Source: an uncultured Oscillospiraceae bacterium (GTDB lineage Bacteria > Bacillota > Clostridia > Oscillospirales > Oscillospiraceae). Taken from it: a stretch of DNA of 63,747 nt. Location of the stretch: assembly GCA_934655875.1 (NCBI GenBank), contig CAKUHB010000012.1, forward strand, positions 1 through 63,747, given 5' to 3'. Made by a program: the position numbers and the translations under genes. The notes beneath the pieces were generated by a model. That model did no database searches. It was not told the origin of the DNA and worked only from the letters and a program-made list of their open reading frames with translations. This document shows positions 36,491-45,759 of this stretch, piece by piece. How positions within the stretch are numbered: position 1 is the first letter of the stretch; every line of letters begins with the position of its first letter.

Positions 36491-39090
36491 ATTTTGCGTA
36501 TCCGGAACAGGAAAAGAACGCGATTTCCGACCTCACACTGTCTGTCCGACCGGGGGAGTTTCTGGTGCTCTGCGGCCCCTCCGGATGCGGTAAAAGTACA
36601 CTGTTGCGGCAGCTCAAAACCGTTCTCGCGCCGCATGGCCGCAGAAGCGGCGAGATCCTGTTCGACGGCAGAAATCTTGATTCCCTTGACCAGCGCGAAC
36701 AGGCAGAAAAAATAGGCTTTGTGCAGCAAAGTCCGGAGAACCAGATCGCGACCGATAAGGTCTGGCACGAGCTGGCGTTTGGCTTGGAATCCCTCGGCTA
36801 CGATACGCCGACGATTCGCCGCCGCGTCGCAGAAATGGCATCGTTTTTCGGGATTCAGGAATGGTTTTATAAGCCGGTCACAGAGCTGTCCGGTGGGCAA
36901 AAGCAGCTCTTGAATTTGGCTTCTGTTATGGTTTTGCAGCCGAAAGTTCTGATCCTCGACGAACCGACGAGCCAGCTCGATCCGATTGCCGCATCGGATT
37001 TTCTTGCCACCCTCGGCAAAATCAACCGCGAGCTTGGCACGACGATCATCCTGACGGAGCATCGGCTGGAAGAAGCGTTCGGCTTCGCATCTCGCGTCGC
37101 CGTCATGGACGGCGGCAAGCTCCTTTGCACCGGCACGCCTGCGGACGTGGGCGCAGAGCTGAAAAGCAGTGGGAACGCGATGTTCCTCGCCATGCCCGCC
37201 GCCATGCGCATCTGGGCGGCGTCGGATTCTACGGCGGCCTGCCCCATCTCTGTCTGTGACGGGCGAAACTGGCTGCTCGACTATGCCAAGACGCATGACC
37301 TACAATCCGTTCCAGAAGAAGATAAAAACGCACCGGACACGGAAACCGTTGTCTCGGCGCGGGAACTCTGGTTCAAGTACGATAAAGACCTGCCCGATGT
37401 GGTCAAGGGCCTATCTTTGGAGTTGCACAAGGGTGAATTTCTGGCCCTCCTCGGCGGCAACGGCACGGGCAAAACCACCACGCTCAAGCTGCTGGCAAAC
37501 CTGAAAAAAGCGTATCGCGGCGATCTGCATATCACCGGCACGGTCGGGATGCTGCCGCAGAATCCGCAGGCAATTTTTGTGAAATCCACCGTCCGCGAGG
37601 ATTTGTTGGAGATTCTTCCAAAAGCTGAACGCGAATCCGAGCAACTTGCACAGGTCGTTTCCCTCTGCAAGCTGGCAGAGCTGCTTGACCGTCATCCGTA
37701 TGATCTCTCCGGCGGCGAACAGCAGCGCGCGGCGCTGGCGAAAATTCTGCTTCTGAATCCGGACATTTTGCTCCTTGACGAGCCAACAAAGGGCTTGGAC
37801 GCGGAGTTCAAGCAGGTTTTCGGTCAGATTCTCCGCACGCTGCAAGCGTCCGGTGTGGCAATTTTAATGGTCAGCCACGACATTGAATTTTGCGCGAGGT
37901 ACGCCGACCGCTGCGCCCTGTTCTTCGACGGCAGCATCGTCACCGAAGCCGCGCCGAGAACATTCTTCTCCGGCAACAGCTTCTACACGACCGCGGCAAA
38001 CCGCATTGCCCGCGATGTGCTGCCCGAAGCCGTTACGCCGGAAGATGTCATCGCCGCTTGCAGCGGCACAGTCGAACCAGAACCGGCGCTGCCGGAGTAT
38101 CAGCGCATTCCGCCCGCACCGGAAAAGGAATCACAAACAATAAAAAAACTCCCGGTCTGGCGAAAGATCCTTGCCGCCGTGTCCGGTATTGCGTCGCTGG
38201 TGCTGATCGTGCAGGCCATCGGCGTGACTGACCTGACAAAGCTCGTGGACGCGGGCGGATTGACAGGTCTTGCAGGAGACCAGCTGAAGCTCTATGGAAT
38301 CCTGATGCTCTCCTTGCTCGTCTTTGCGCTCTCCATCAGCCGAAAAGCTGCCCAGCCGGACTATCTGGTGCAGACGCCGCTCGAAAAGCGCAAGCTCCAC
38401 AAGCGCACCGTGATTGCAACGCTGCTCATTTTGCTCTTGATCCCGCTGACGCTGTTCATTGGCGTGTACTACTTTGCGGGGCGGAAATACTACTTCATTT
38501 CACTGCTCATCCTGCTCGAATGTATGCTGCCGTTCTTCCTGATTTTCGAGGGGCGCAAGCCGCAAGCGCGTGAACTGGTGCTCATCGCCGTGCTCGTCGC
38601 GCTGAATGTGGCGGGACGCGCCGCGTTCTTCATGCTGCCGGAGTTCAAGCCCGTCGTCGCCATGACGATTCTGGCGGGCGTGGCCTTTGGCGGAGAAACC
38701 GGATTCCTCGTCGGAGCCATGACCATGCTGGTGTCCAACATGCTGTTCTCCCAAGGCCCATGGACGCCGTGGCAGATGTTTGCCATGGGTATCATCGGCT
38801 GGCTGGCCGGTGTCCTCTACCGAAAGGGTGTCCTGCGACGAGGAAGACTCAGTCTTTGCATCTATGGCGTGATCGCCTCGACCGTCATCTTCGGCGGCAT
38901 CATGAACCCCGCGTCGGCACTCATGTGGTCCAACACGATCAACTGGAAGATCATCATGAGCTACTATATCACCGGCATCCCGGTCGATCTGGTGCGCGCT
39001 GTCGCCACGTTCTTTTTCCTCTGGCTCGGCAGTGAGCCGCTGCTTGAAAAGCTCGACCGCATCAAAACCAAATACGGTCTTGCGGAATGA
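36463..39090 (+). CDS. Fused ECF ATPase-ATPase-S component
   Basis: An 875-residue fusion. The first ABC ATPase (about 1-260) has GPSGCGKST (38-46), LSGGQKQLLNLA and LILDEPTSQLD. The second (about 295-535) has GGNGTGKTT (331-339), LSGGEQQRAALA and LLLDEPTKGLD. From about 565 to the end are six to seven membrane segments, including AGVAFGGETGFLVGAMTML and GGIMNPASALMW, of the S-component (ECF-type riboflavin/cobalamin) fold. The start is a GTG with AAGGAGG seven bases before. The fusion gives a fixed A-A'-S stoichiometry and so a dedicated transporter. Cobalamin is inferred from the leader. Confidence 0.87.
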   Translation: MEVFTINHLNFAYPEQEKNAISDLTLSVRPGEFLVLCGPSGCGKSTLLRQLKTVLAPHGRRSGEILFDGRNLDSLDQREQAEKIGFVQQSPENQIATDKVWHELAFGLESLGYDTPTIRRRVAEMASFFGIQEWFYKPVTELSGGQKQLLNLASVMVLQPKVLILDEPTSQLDPIAASDFLATLGKINRELGTTIILTEHRLEEAFGFASRVAVMDGGKLLCTGTPADVGAELKSSGNAMFLAMPAAMRIWAASDSTAACPISVCDGRNWLLDYAKTHDLQSVPEEDKNAPDTETVVSARELWFKYDKDLPDVVKGLSLELHKGEFLALLGGNGTGKTTTLKLLANLKKAYRGDLHITGTVGMLPQNPQAIFVKSTVREDLLEILPKAERESEQLAQVVSLCKLAELLDRHPYDLSGGEQQRAALAKILLLNPDILLLDEPTKGLDAEFKQVFGQILRTLQASGVAILMVSHDIEFCARYADRCALFFDGSIVTEAAPRTFFSGNSFYTTAANRIARDVLPEAVTPEDVIAACSGTVEPEPALPEYQRIPPAPEKESQTIKKLPVWRKILAAVSGIASLVLIVQAIGVTDLTKLVDAGGLTGLAGDQLKLYGILMLSLLVFALSISRKAAQPDYLVQTPLEKRKLHKRTVIATLLILLLIPLTLFIGVYYFAGRKYYFISLLILLECMLPFFLIFEGRKPQARELVLIAVLVALNVAGRAAFFMLPEFKPVVAMTILAGVAFGGETGFLVGAMTMLVSNMLFSQGPWTPWQMFAMGIIGWLAGVLYRKGVLRRGRLSLCIYGVIASTVIFGGIMNPASALMWSNTINWKIIMSYYITGIPVDLVRAVATFFFLWLGSEPLLEKLDRIKTKYGLAE

Positions 39091-39109
39091 CCCTTCTGAA
39101 GACATTGAA

Positions 39110-39153
39110 AAATCCGTGGATACCCGAAAAGCAGGGTTCCACGGATTTCTTTT
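39110..39153 (+). terminator. Terminator between the ECF operon and the AraC-type gene
   Basis: AAATCCGTGG/CCACGGATTT with an inner CCC/GGG pair and CTTTTG after it. The convergent araC-type stop lies just beyond, so it probably serves both directions. Confidence 0.75.
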
Positions 39154-39162
39154 GCAATTTTT

Positions 39163-41418
39163 TCAGCATTTAAACCGAAATTCGTTCGGTGTGACGCCTT
39201 CGTGCTGCTTGAAGCGGCGGATGAAGCTGGAGTCGTTGTAATATCCGACGCTCATGCTGATCTCCTTGACGGTCATATCTGTGGAGTGGAGCAGCTCCTT
39301 TGCGCGCTTCATCCGCAGCGCGATCAGATATTCCAGCAGCCCGCTTCCGGTCTGCTCCTTGAAATAGTTCCCGATGTTTGCCGGCAGCATTTCAAAGTGC
39401 TCCGCGATCTCCTGAATGGAGAAATCCCCGCGGCAGTAGTTTGCCTGAATATAGGCGATGATCTCGTCGACAACAGTGTCCTGCACCGGCGGCGCGGGGA
39501 GCCGTTCGGAGGATGCAATGTGCATGCAGACCTCCTCCACAGCTGCGACCACATTCGTTTTCGTCTTTTCCTGGCTGACCTGCATCAGATATTCCGGCAG
39601 GCTGTAGGCCGCGTCCTGCTTCAGATCCGGATTGGACATCAGAATCTTGATGAGGTCAAAGGCGATGCAGCGCGCGTTGATCAGACTGGTGGACGGATCC
39701 TTGATCTTCGCGATCAGCTCCGCGAGGATCTTATCCCGCGAGACCGTATTCTGGGCGGTCAATGTGTTCGCAAGCCGGCGAAGCTCCTGACTCGGATACC
39801 ACGGAGAGTCCGCGTCATGCGCAAGGACTTCGTCATACGTGATCACGGTGCCCGTTCCCTTGATCGCGCGGAAGTCCAGCGCGTTCGTGGCCTGCATGTA
39901 GGATTTGCTGATGATCGCCGCGCCGGGATGCAGACGGCCAATGCCGATCGTGGCCTGACAGCCGAGCTGGTCATGCAGAAGTCCCAGAATGCTGTAAAAC
40001 GGCTCCGTATCGATCGCATCGCCGCGCGGGCAGTGGATGAAGACCAGCTTGTTCTGGTTCGGCATTGCCAGACACTTCGTTTCCAGCTCCGCCAGAAATT
40101 CCTGCAAGAGCTGCTCCTCCAGCAGCGGCGCCTGCTCCGGCATGGCGGAAAACAGAATGATGCTGACGTAGAATTGATCGCCGTGAAAGCTCAGTCCGAT
40201 CTGCTCGCAGTCAATATTAAATTCATCGATATTTTCGTAATAGTTGTTGAGCAGGCGCTGCAGTCGTGCGGACTGGATCTCGCCGATGCTGCGGCTGAGG
40301 GTATCATTCAGAGACAGATTCCGGTTCTGCAAAAGCGTCAGCGCATTGGCGATCGTGCCGAGATCGTCTGCCGCTTCGTGCTCGGCCTTTTCCGCGTTGA
40401 CCATGTGCCGGGCCTTTTCACGCAGCGCAAAGATTGGCTTGTAGTTCATCCACAGGAAGCCGGCAATGACCAGAAGCCCAATGCCGACGGTCAGCAGCAG
40501 ATACAGCCGGAAGAACCGGTTGATCGAAAACATATTGCGGTAGAGCGCGTTGTTGTTCGGGAGCAGCGTAACGTACTGCCAGCCGTTGAAGGAAGACGTC
40601 TGCCGGATGGAAACGTATTCGGTGCCGGTCGCGGCGGAGCGGTACAGGCGCTCCGTCATGCTGCCGGGTTGATACGCCGTCCGGATCTCCTCTGTGAGCG
40701 CAGGCTCGCTGCAATCGGAAAACAGATACTGTCCGTCCTTGTCAAAGACAAAGGTCTTCGTCTGGAAGTCCTCGGCTCTGGGCTGGAAATATGCGTTGAA
40801 TTTCTGCGTCTGGACGCAAAAGACCGCCGTCCCGCCGACGCCGTCCGCATTTTTGGGCAGGGGATAGATGAACGAGAGCGTTTCCGCCGTCCCGTGGTGC
40901 GTGGTGATGCTCTCGTCGCAGCGCACCGTGTCCTCCGTGCAGGCCAGCTCCCGCAGAACGTCCTCCGCGCTCTGCGACGGGCGGGCATAGTATTTGCTGA
41001 AATAGGACGTGCTGCGGTGCATGCCGGAAGCGGAAAAAACAGTGTCCGCGTCCGGCAGCAGCACAAACAGATCGTCCGCGGTGCCGTTGAGCAGATAGAT
41101 ATAGGAGATGTCGCTCTCCAGCTGCATGTTCGCGGCCACGCCGCTCACATTATAGGAAAAGCCGCGCGTGAGATAAGACTGATACCCGTTGCCCCGTTCA
41201 AACATCCCGATCGTATCATTGAGCGTCTGGATATTGGAGTCAATGAGACGCACGCACGCGGACAGGTCGTTGGAGATCATGTCCTCGACCTCCGTGCCGA
41301 TCGCGGTGACGATCTTCCCGGTATAAAGAAAATAAAGCGTCACGACCGGCAGCAGAAAAACTGCGAAGAATGACAGCGCCATCCGGATGATCGTTTTGTT
41401 TTGCAGTCTCTTGCGCAT
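39163..41418 (-). CDS. Membrane-bound sensor with AraC-type DNA-binding domain
   Basis: A 751-residue one-component regulator. TM1 lies at about 12-33 and TM2 at 305-325, enclosing a roughly 270-residue extracellular sensor of the Cache type. A cytosolic linker and middle region (about 330-640) lead to two helix-turn-helix motifs at the C-terminus (about 650-751; FSIQEIAEHFEM and MTVKEISMSVGYYNDSSFIRRF). This build occurs in Firmicutes regulators placed beside sugar ABC transporters, and the divergent transporter here is its likely target. The ATG at 41418 follows GAGGG by nine bases; an upstream TTG in frame is less likely. Confidence 0.9.
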   Translation of the reverse strand: MRKRLQNKTIIRMALSFFAVFLLPVVTLYFLYTGKIVTAIGTEVEDMISNDLSACVRLIDSNIQTLNDTIGMFERGNGYQSYLTRGFSYNVSGVAANMQLESDISYIYLLNGTADDLFVLLPDADTVFSASGMHRSTSYFSKYYARPSQSAEDVLRELACTEDTVRCDESITTHHGTAETLSFIYPLPKNADGVGGTAVFCVQTQKFNAYFQPRAEDFQTKTFVFDKDGQYLFSDCSEPALTEEIRTAYQPGSMTERLYRSAATGTEYVSIRQTSSFNGWQYVTLLPNNNALYRNMFSINRFFRLYLLLTVGIGLLVIAGFLWMNYKPIFALREKARHMVNAEKAEHEAADDLGTIANALTLLQNRNLSLNDTLSRSIGEIQSARLQRLLNNYYENIDEFNIDCEQIGLSFHGDQFYVSIILFSAMPEQAPLLEEQLLQEFLAELETKCLAMPNQNKLVFIHCPRGDAIDTEPFYSILGLLHDQLGCQATIGIGRLHPGAAIISKSYMQATNALDFRAIKGTGTVITYDEVLAHDADSPWYPSQELRRLANTLTAQNTVSRDKILAELIAKIKDPSTSLINARCIAFDLIKILMSNPDLKQDAAYSLPEYLMQVSQEKTKTNVVAAVEEVCMHIASSERLPAPPVQDTVVDEIIAYIQANYCRGDFSIQEIAEHFEMLPANIGNYFKEQTGSGLLEYLIALRMKRAKELLHSTDMTVKEISMSVGYYNDSSFIRRFKQHEGVTPNEFRFKC

Positions 41419-41456
41419 GGAACAGGGCCCTCGTCTCTTTCGTAAATTCAATTAGA

Positions 41457-41485
41457 ATTATACAAATTTTCCGGAAGACACGCAA
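41457..41485 (-). promoter_or_regulatory. Promoter of the AraC-type regulator gene
   Basis: On the minus strand TTGCGT (41480-41485), a 17-base spacer and TATAAT (41457-41462), 39 bases upstream of the start. Confidence 0.7.
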
Positions 41486-41723
41486 GTGAACGCCGCCAAT
41501 CTGTAGGAAAAAACCAAAAAGTGCATATGCGTAAAAAATGTCGATGCCGGAAACCTAGCAGACTGCACAGTTTTTGCGCCTGCACATTGCATGATTTGAA
41601 CAAATGCACAAAGGATGCTGCATATCGGAAAAAAACTGCCGATTGCGAAGTGCCCGCTTTTTATGCAGAATAAAGATGCTCCGAGCGGGAGCAATGCAAG
41701 AAGGAGGGCATCGCAGAAAGCCT
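41486..41723 (+). promoter_or_regulatory. Divergent control region between the sensor and the ABC operon
   Basis: No gene is seen. The DNA is AT-rich and contains the tetramer TGCA at least six times between 41522 and 41670, including TGCACATTGCATG and a TTGCAT...AATGCA pair around 41587-41611. These are candidate sites for the AraC-type regulator. A weak promoter (TTGCGA, 17 bases, CAGAAT) may start the transporter transcript. Confidence 0.35.
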
Positions 41724-43394
41724 ATGAAAAAGAAAAAGAGAACACTCAAAAAAGCGGTCGATCCGATCTCGCTGTCGATCACGCTGCTGATCATCGCATC
41801 GCTGGTCCTGTTTAATGTGCTGCCCCTTGTCAAGGTGCTGATCCAGAGCTTCACGGATGCAGAAGGAACCTACTCCTTTGGCGGCTATATCCGTGCATTC
41901 CAGTTCAAACAGAACCGGGACGCCATGGTACATACGCTGGTCTCCAGCGTCAGTGCCGCCGCCATCGCGACCGTGATCGGCTTCATTTTTGCATACTGCG
42001 CCTGCTACATCAAAATGCGCGCAAAGAAGTTCTTTAACGTGATCGCCATTCTGCCGATCATCTCTCCGCCGTTTTCCGTCTCCCTGTCCATCATCCTGCT
42101 GTTCGGCAATAAGGGTCTCATCACCCATACGCTGCTCGGCATGGCAAGCAACAATATATATGGCTTCGGCGGGCTCCTGTTCGCGCAGGTCTTTTCGTTC
42201 TTTCCGATGGCGTACCTGCTTCTGAACGGCGTTCTGAGCACGATCGACCCGTCCATCGAGGAAGCTGCGCGGGATATGGGCGCTTCCCGGCTGAAGACCT
42301 TCTGCAAGGTGACGATCCCGCTGTCCCTGCCCGGCATCATCAATGCGTTCCTGCTGGTCTTCATCAAGTGTGTCGCCGACTTCGGCAACCCCATCACGAT
42401 CGCCGGCGGATATAACACACTTGCCACCCAGGTCTATTATCAGGCCGTCGGCGGCTATGAGCTGCAGCGCTGCACGGCGCTGGCCATGCTGCTGCTGGTC
42501 ATGACGATGGTCATTTACCTCCTGTCCCAGATCGTTCTGGAAAAACGCACCTTCGTGACCATCACCGGTAAGGCGACGCGCGAACGCACAATGATCGAAG
42601 AGAAGCACATTACCATCCCGCTGACTGTGATCTGCTGCGTGTTTGCCGTCATCGTAGGCATCATCTATATCATGATCCCGGTCGTGTCATTCATCAAGCT
42701 CTGGGGCGTCAACTACAGTCTCACGTTCGATAATTACATTCAGGCATGGAAGATCGCCAGGCAGGCGCTCGTCGATACGCTGAAGCTGGCCGTGATCACC
42801 ACGCCGGTCACGGGTGTGATCGCAATGCTGATGGCATTTTTGATCGTCCGGAAGAAAAATCCCCTGAGCAAGTTCATGGAAGCCTCCGGCATGGTGGGTA
42901 TGATCATTCCGGGCACCATCCTCGGCTATGCCTACGTTCTGCTGTTCAACCAGAAGCCGCTGTATCTGACCGGCACGTTCCTGATCCTGATTGCGTCCTG
43001 CTGCTCGCGCTATCTGCCGGTCGGCCTGCAATCCGGCATCACCTCGCTGCGGCAGATCGACCCGAGCATCGAAGAATCTGCGTCCGACCTCGGCGCAAAC
43101 AGCTTGCAGGTATTTACAAAGGTCACGCTGCCGCTCATCAAATCGTCCTTCTTCGGCGGTCTTGTCTATACGTTCGTCCGCACGATGACCTCCATGAGCG
43201 CGCTGATCTTCCTGATCTCCGCCCGCCATAAGCTTCTGACGATCTCCATTCTCGACCAGGTCGACAGAGGGAAATACGGCCCGGCGTCCGCCATGTCCAC
43301 CATGCTGATCCTCGTCGTGTATGCCGCGATTTTGCTTCTGTATCAGCTGCTTGGGCTGATCGGTGTCAACAAGAAAGATATCAAACTCATGTAA
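41724..43394 (+). CDS. ABC transporter permease, fused pair (Afu/Fbp type)
   Basis: A 556-residue permease with two homologous halves and about twelve membrane segments. Each half has an EAA loop: SIEEAARDMGASRLKTF and SIEESASDLGANSLQVF. One polypeptide with two permease domains is typical of the iron(III) (FbpB) and sugar-phosphate (AfuB) groups. The start is uncertain. ATG 41724 gives a positively charged MKKKKR leader but its AGGAGGG lies 15 bases off; ATG 41694 is the alternative. Confidence 0.88.
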   Translation: MKKKKRTLKKAVDPISLSITLLIIASLVLFNVLPLVKVLIQSFTDAEGTYSFGGYIRAFQFKQNRDAMVHTLVSSVSAAAIATVIGFIFAYCACYIKMRAKKFFNVIAILPIISPPFSVSLSIILLFGNKGLITHTLLGMASNNIYGFGGLLFAQVFSFFPMAYLLLNGVLSTIDPSIEEAARDMGASRLKTFCKVTIPLSLPGIINAFLLVFIKCVADFGNPITIAGGYNTLATQVYYQAVGGYELQRCTALAMLLLVMTMVIYLLSQIVLEKRTFVTITGKATRERTMIEEKHITIPLTVICCVFAVIVGIIYIMIPVVSFIKLWGVNYSLTFDNYIQAWKIARQALVDTLKLAVITTPVTGVIAMLMAFLIVRKKNPLSKFMEASGMVGMIIPGTILGYAYVLLFNQKPLYLTGTFLILIASCCSRYLPVGLQSGITSLRQIDPSIEESASDLGANSLQVFTKVTLPLIKSSFFGGLVYTFVRTMTSMSALIFLISARHKLLTISILDQVDRGKYGPASAMSTMLILVVYAAILLLYQLLGLIGVNKKDIKLM

Positions 43395-43409
43395 TAAGCG
43401 GAGGAAGCT

Positions 43410-44495
43410 ATGAAAAAGCAAACAAAAGAAGTCACACTCAAGCAGATCACGCGGGAATATGTCTCGCCGAGCAAGGAGACGTTCCGCGCGGTCGATCAGA
43501 TCTCTCTGGAGATCCATGCCGGTGAATTTGTTACGCTGCTCGGGCCCTCCGGCTGCGGAAAAACGACCACCCTGCGCATGATCGCCGGCTTTGAGACGCC
43601 GACGGAGGGCGAAATTTACATCGGCGGTGACTGCGTCAACGCGCTCACGCCGGACAAGCGCGATACGGCCATGGTCTTCCAGAGCTATGCGCTGTTCCCG
43701 CATTATAATGTCTATAACAACATTTCCTTCGGCCTGCGGCTGAAGAAGCTGCCGGAAAAGGAGATCTCTGAGCGTGTGCACCAGATCATGGAGCTTGTCG
43801 GCCTGACGGGCATGGAGGAGCGCTTCCCCAATCAGCTCTCCGGCGGCCAGCAGCAGCGTGTCGCGCTGGCCCGCGCGCTGGTTTCCGAGCCGGGCGTCAT
43901 GCTCTTCGACGAACCGCTGTCCAACCTCGACGCAAAGCTGCGCACCAGCATGCGCAACGAGATCAAAAAGATCCAGCGCCGGCTTGGCCTGACCAGCATT
44001 TACGTAACGCACGACCAGACGGAAGCCATGGCGCTTTCCGACCGGATCATCGTCATGAACCACGGCGTGATCGAACAGATTGGAACGCCGGATGAGATCT
44101 ATTTCCGCCCCGCATCCAAGTTTGTCGCCGACTTCATCGGCCGTTCGAACTTCGCCGACGGCGTGCTGTGCTCCGTCACGGACGGCGCCGCGGAGGTGGA
44201 GCTTCTGGGCAACCGCCTGCGCGTCAAAACCGACGGCGCGCTGCATACTCCGGTCGGCTCGACGATCTGCTGCATGACGCGCCCAGAGTCTATGCTGATC
44301 GGAAAAGAGGGCCCGTTCTGCGGCACGGTGCAGACGTCGACGTTCATGGGCGCCATGCAGGAATACTTCGTGGACGTGCAGGGGACGGTCTTCATCATCG
44401 AGGACTACAGCTTCCGCCAGCACGGCGTATTCGCCGAGGGCGAAACGGTGCATCTGGACTATAAGCCCGACTCGCTGCACCTGATTGAAAAGTAA
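43410..44495 (+). CDS. ABC transporter ATP-binding protein (Afu/Fbp type)
   Basis: A 361-residue ATPase with GPSGCGKTT (Walker A), LSGGQQQRVALARAL (signature), LFDEPLSNLD (Walker B) and HDQTEAMALSD (switch). A TOBE-type domain fills about 240-361. It begins 15 bases after the permease, with GCGGAGGAAG upstream. It powers import by the fused permease. Confidence 0.93.
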   Translation: MKKQTKEVTLKQITREYVSPSKETFRAVDQISLEIHAGEFVTLLGPSGCGKTTTLRMIAGFETPTEGEIYIGGDCVNALTPDKRDTAMVFQSYALFPHYNVYNNISFGLRLKKLPEKEISERVHQIMELVGLTGMEERFPNQLSGGQQQRVALARALVSEPGVMLFDEPLSNLDAKLRTSMRNEIKKIQRRLGLTSIYVTHDQTEAMALSDRIIVMNHGVIEQIGTPDEIYFRPASKFVADFIGRSNFADGVLCSVTDGAAEVELLGNRLRVKTDGALHTPVGSTICCMTRPESMLIGKEGPFCGTVQTSTFMGAMQEYFVDVQGTVFIIEDYSFRQHGVFAEGETVHLDYKPDSLHLIEK

Positions 44496-44548
44496 GTATG
44501 CGGGCGACCGCAGAAATATAAAAATTAAAAGAGAAAGGAATCACACAA

Positions 44549-45685
44549 ATGAAAAAGACACTTGCACTGCTTCTGGCAGTCCTGATGCTTGTCAGCCTGT
44601 TCGCGGGCTGCGCAGCCAAGCAGGAACCCGCGCAGACCGAAGACACCGCCGCTGACACCCAGCAGACCGAGCAGCCTACCGAAGCCGAAGAACCGGCTGA
44701 AGAAGAGACCGCGGAAGAGCCGGCCGAGGAGCCGAAGGAGCTTTCCGGCGAAGTGAACGTCTATATCGCATCCTCGGAAGACTTTGCACTGGCCTGCAAG
44801 GAGAGCTTTGAAGCCGACTATCCCGGCGTGACCCTCAACTACGTCCTGCTCGGCGGCGGCGAGATCCTGACCCGTCTGCGCGCAGAAAAGGAAAACCCGC
44901 AGGCTGACGCGCTGATGGGCGGCTCTGTCGACCTCTATATGAACGCCAGCAAGGACGACCTCCTTATGCCGTATGTCCCCGATTTCGTCAGAGAAACGTT
45001 TGATCCCGCCTGCATCCCCGCAGACGAGAGCTACGTCATCGGCCTGAAGAGCATCCTCGGCATCTGCTATGACAAGGACTGGTACGATGCAAACGGCGTC
45101 GCATATCCCGAGACCTGGGACGATCTGCTGATCCCGGAGCTGGAAGGCAACGTCATTATCACCAACCCCGGCACCTCCACCACCGGCTACATGATGATGT
45201 CCTCCCTGATCGCCCTGCGCGGTGAGGAAGCGGGCATGCAGTACATGGTCGATCTGAACAAGAATATCAAGTCCTATGCCAAGGGCGGCTCCGGCCCCGT
45301 CAACTCCGTCTCGCTCGGCGAGTGCGCCGCGGGCATGTGCTATCTGCACTTCGGCATCCAGCTTCAGGAACAGGGCTACACCAACATCGGCCTGTGCGTC
45401 CCGACGGAAGGCACCGGCGTGGAGGAGTGCTGCTCTGCCGTCATCAACAACTGCAAGAACCCTGAAAACGGCAAGGCGTTCCAGGACTGGTACCTCTCCA
45501 AGGGCCTGGCGCTGTACGAGCAGTTCGGCTACTACAACTATCCCTGCAACCCCGAGGTTCACGTGAACGAGACTGCCGAGCAGTATCTGCCGCTTCTCAA
45601 GGACGCTGGCATCGACTATCAGTGGGCTGCTGACAACTACGACCGTCTCGTCGAAGAATGGGACGCAAAGATCTCGAATAACTGA
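44549..45685 (+). CDS. ABC transporter substrate-binding lipoprotein (AfuA/FbpA-like)
   Basis: A 378-residue lipoprotein with lipobox LFAGC (lipidated cysteine at about 21), a Glu/Thr/Pro-rich spacer (22-62) and a two-lobed binding domain (VNVYIASSEDFALACKESFE onward). This is the type 2 periplasmic-binding fold of the iron/sugar-phosphate group. The Tyr pair that binds iron in FbpA is not obvious. With mtlD and a HAD phosphatase downstream, I favour a phosphorylated sugar or polyol over iron. Confidence 0.85.
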   Translation: MKKTLALLLAVLMLVSLFAGCAAKQEPAQTEDTAADTQQTEQPTEAEEPAEEETAEEPAEEPKELSGEVNVYIASSEDFALACKESFEADYPGVTLNYVLLGGGEILTRLRAEKENPQADALMGGSVDLYMNASKDDLLMPYVPDFVRETFDPACIPADESYVIGLKSILGICYDKDWYDANGVAYPETWDDLLIPELEGNVIITNPGTSTTGYMMMSSLIALRGEEAGMQYMVDLNKNIKSYAKGGSGPVNSVSLGECAAGMCYLHFGIQLQEQGYTNIGLCVPTEGTGVEECCSAVINNCKNPENGKAFQDWYLSKGLALYEQFGYYNYPCNPEVHVNETAEQYLPLLKDAGIDYQWAADNYDRLVEEWDAKISNN

Positions 45686-45691
45686 TTTTTT

Positions 45692-45732
45692 GAAAGAAGC
45701 GGGGGCGTTTCCCGTCCCCGCTTTCTTTTTTT
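45692..45732 (+). terminator. Terminator after the binding-protein gene
   Basis: A stem AAAGAAGCGGGGGC/GTCCCCGCTTTC with loop GTTTCCC region and CTTTCTTTTTTT after it. Genes beyond it are only 27 bases away and would need read-through or their own start. Confidence 0.85.
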
Positions 45733-45759
45733 GCACCTTTTTTACCTTGGAGGCAGAAA

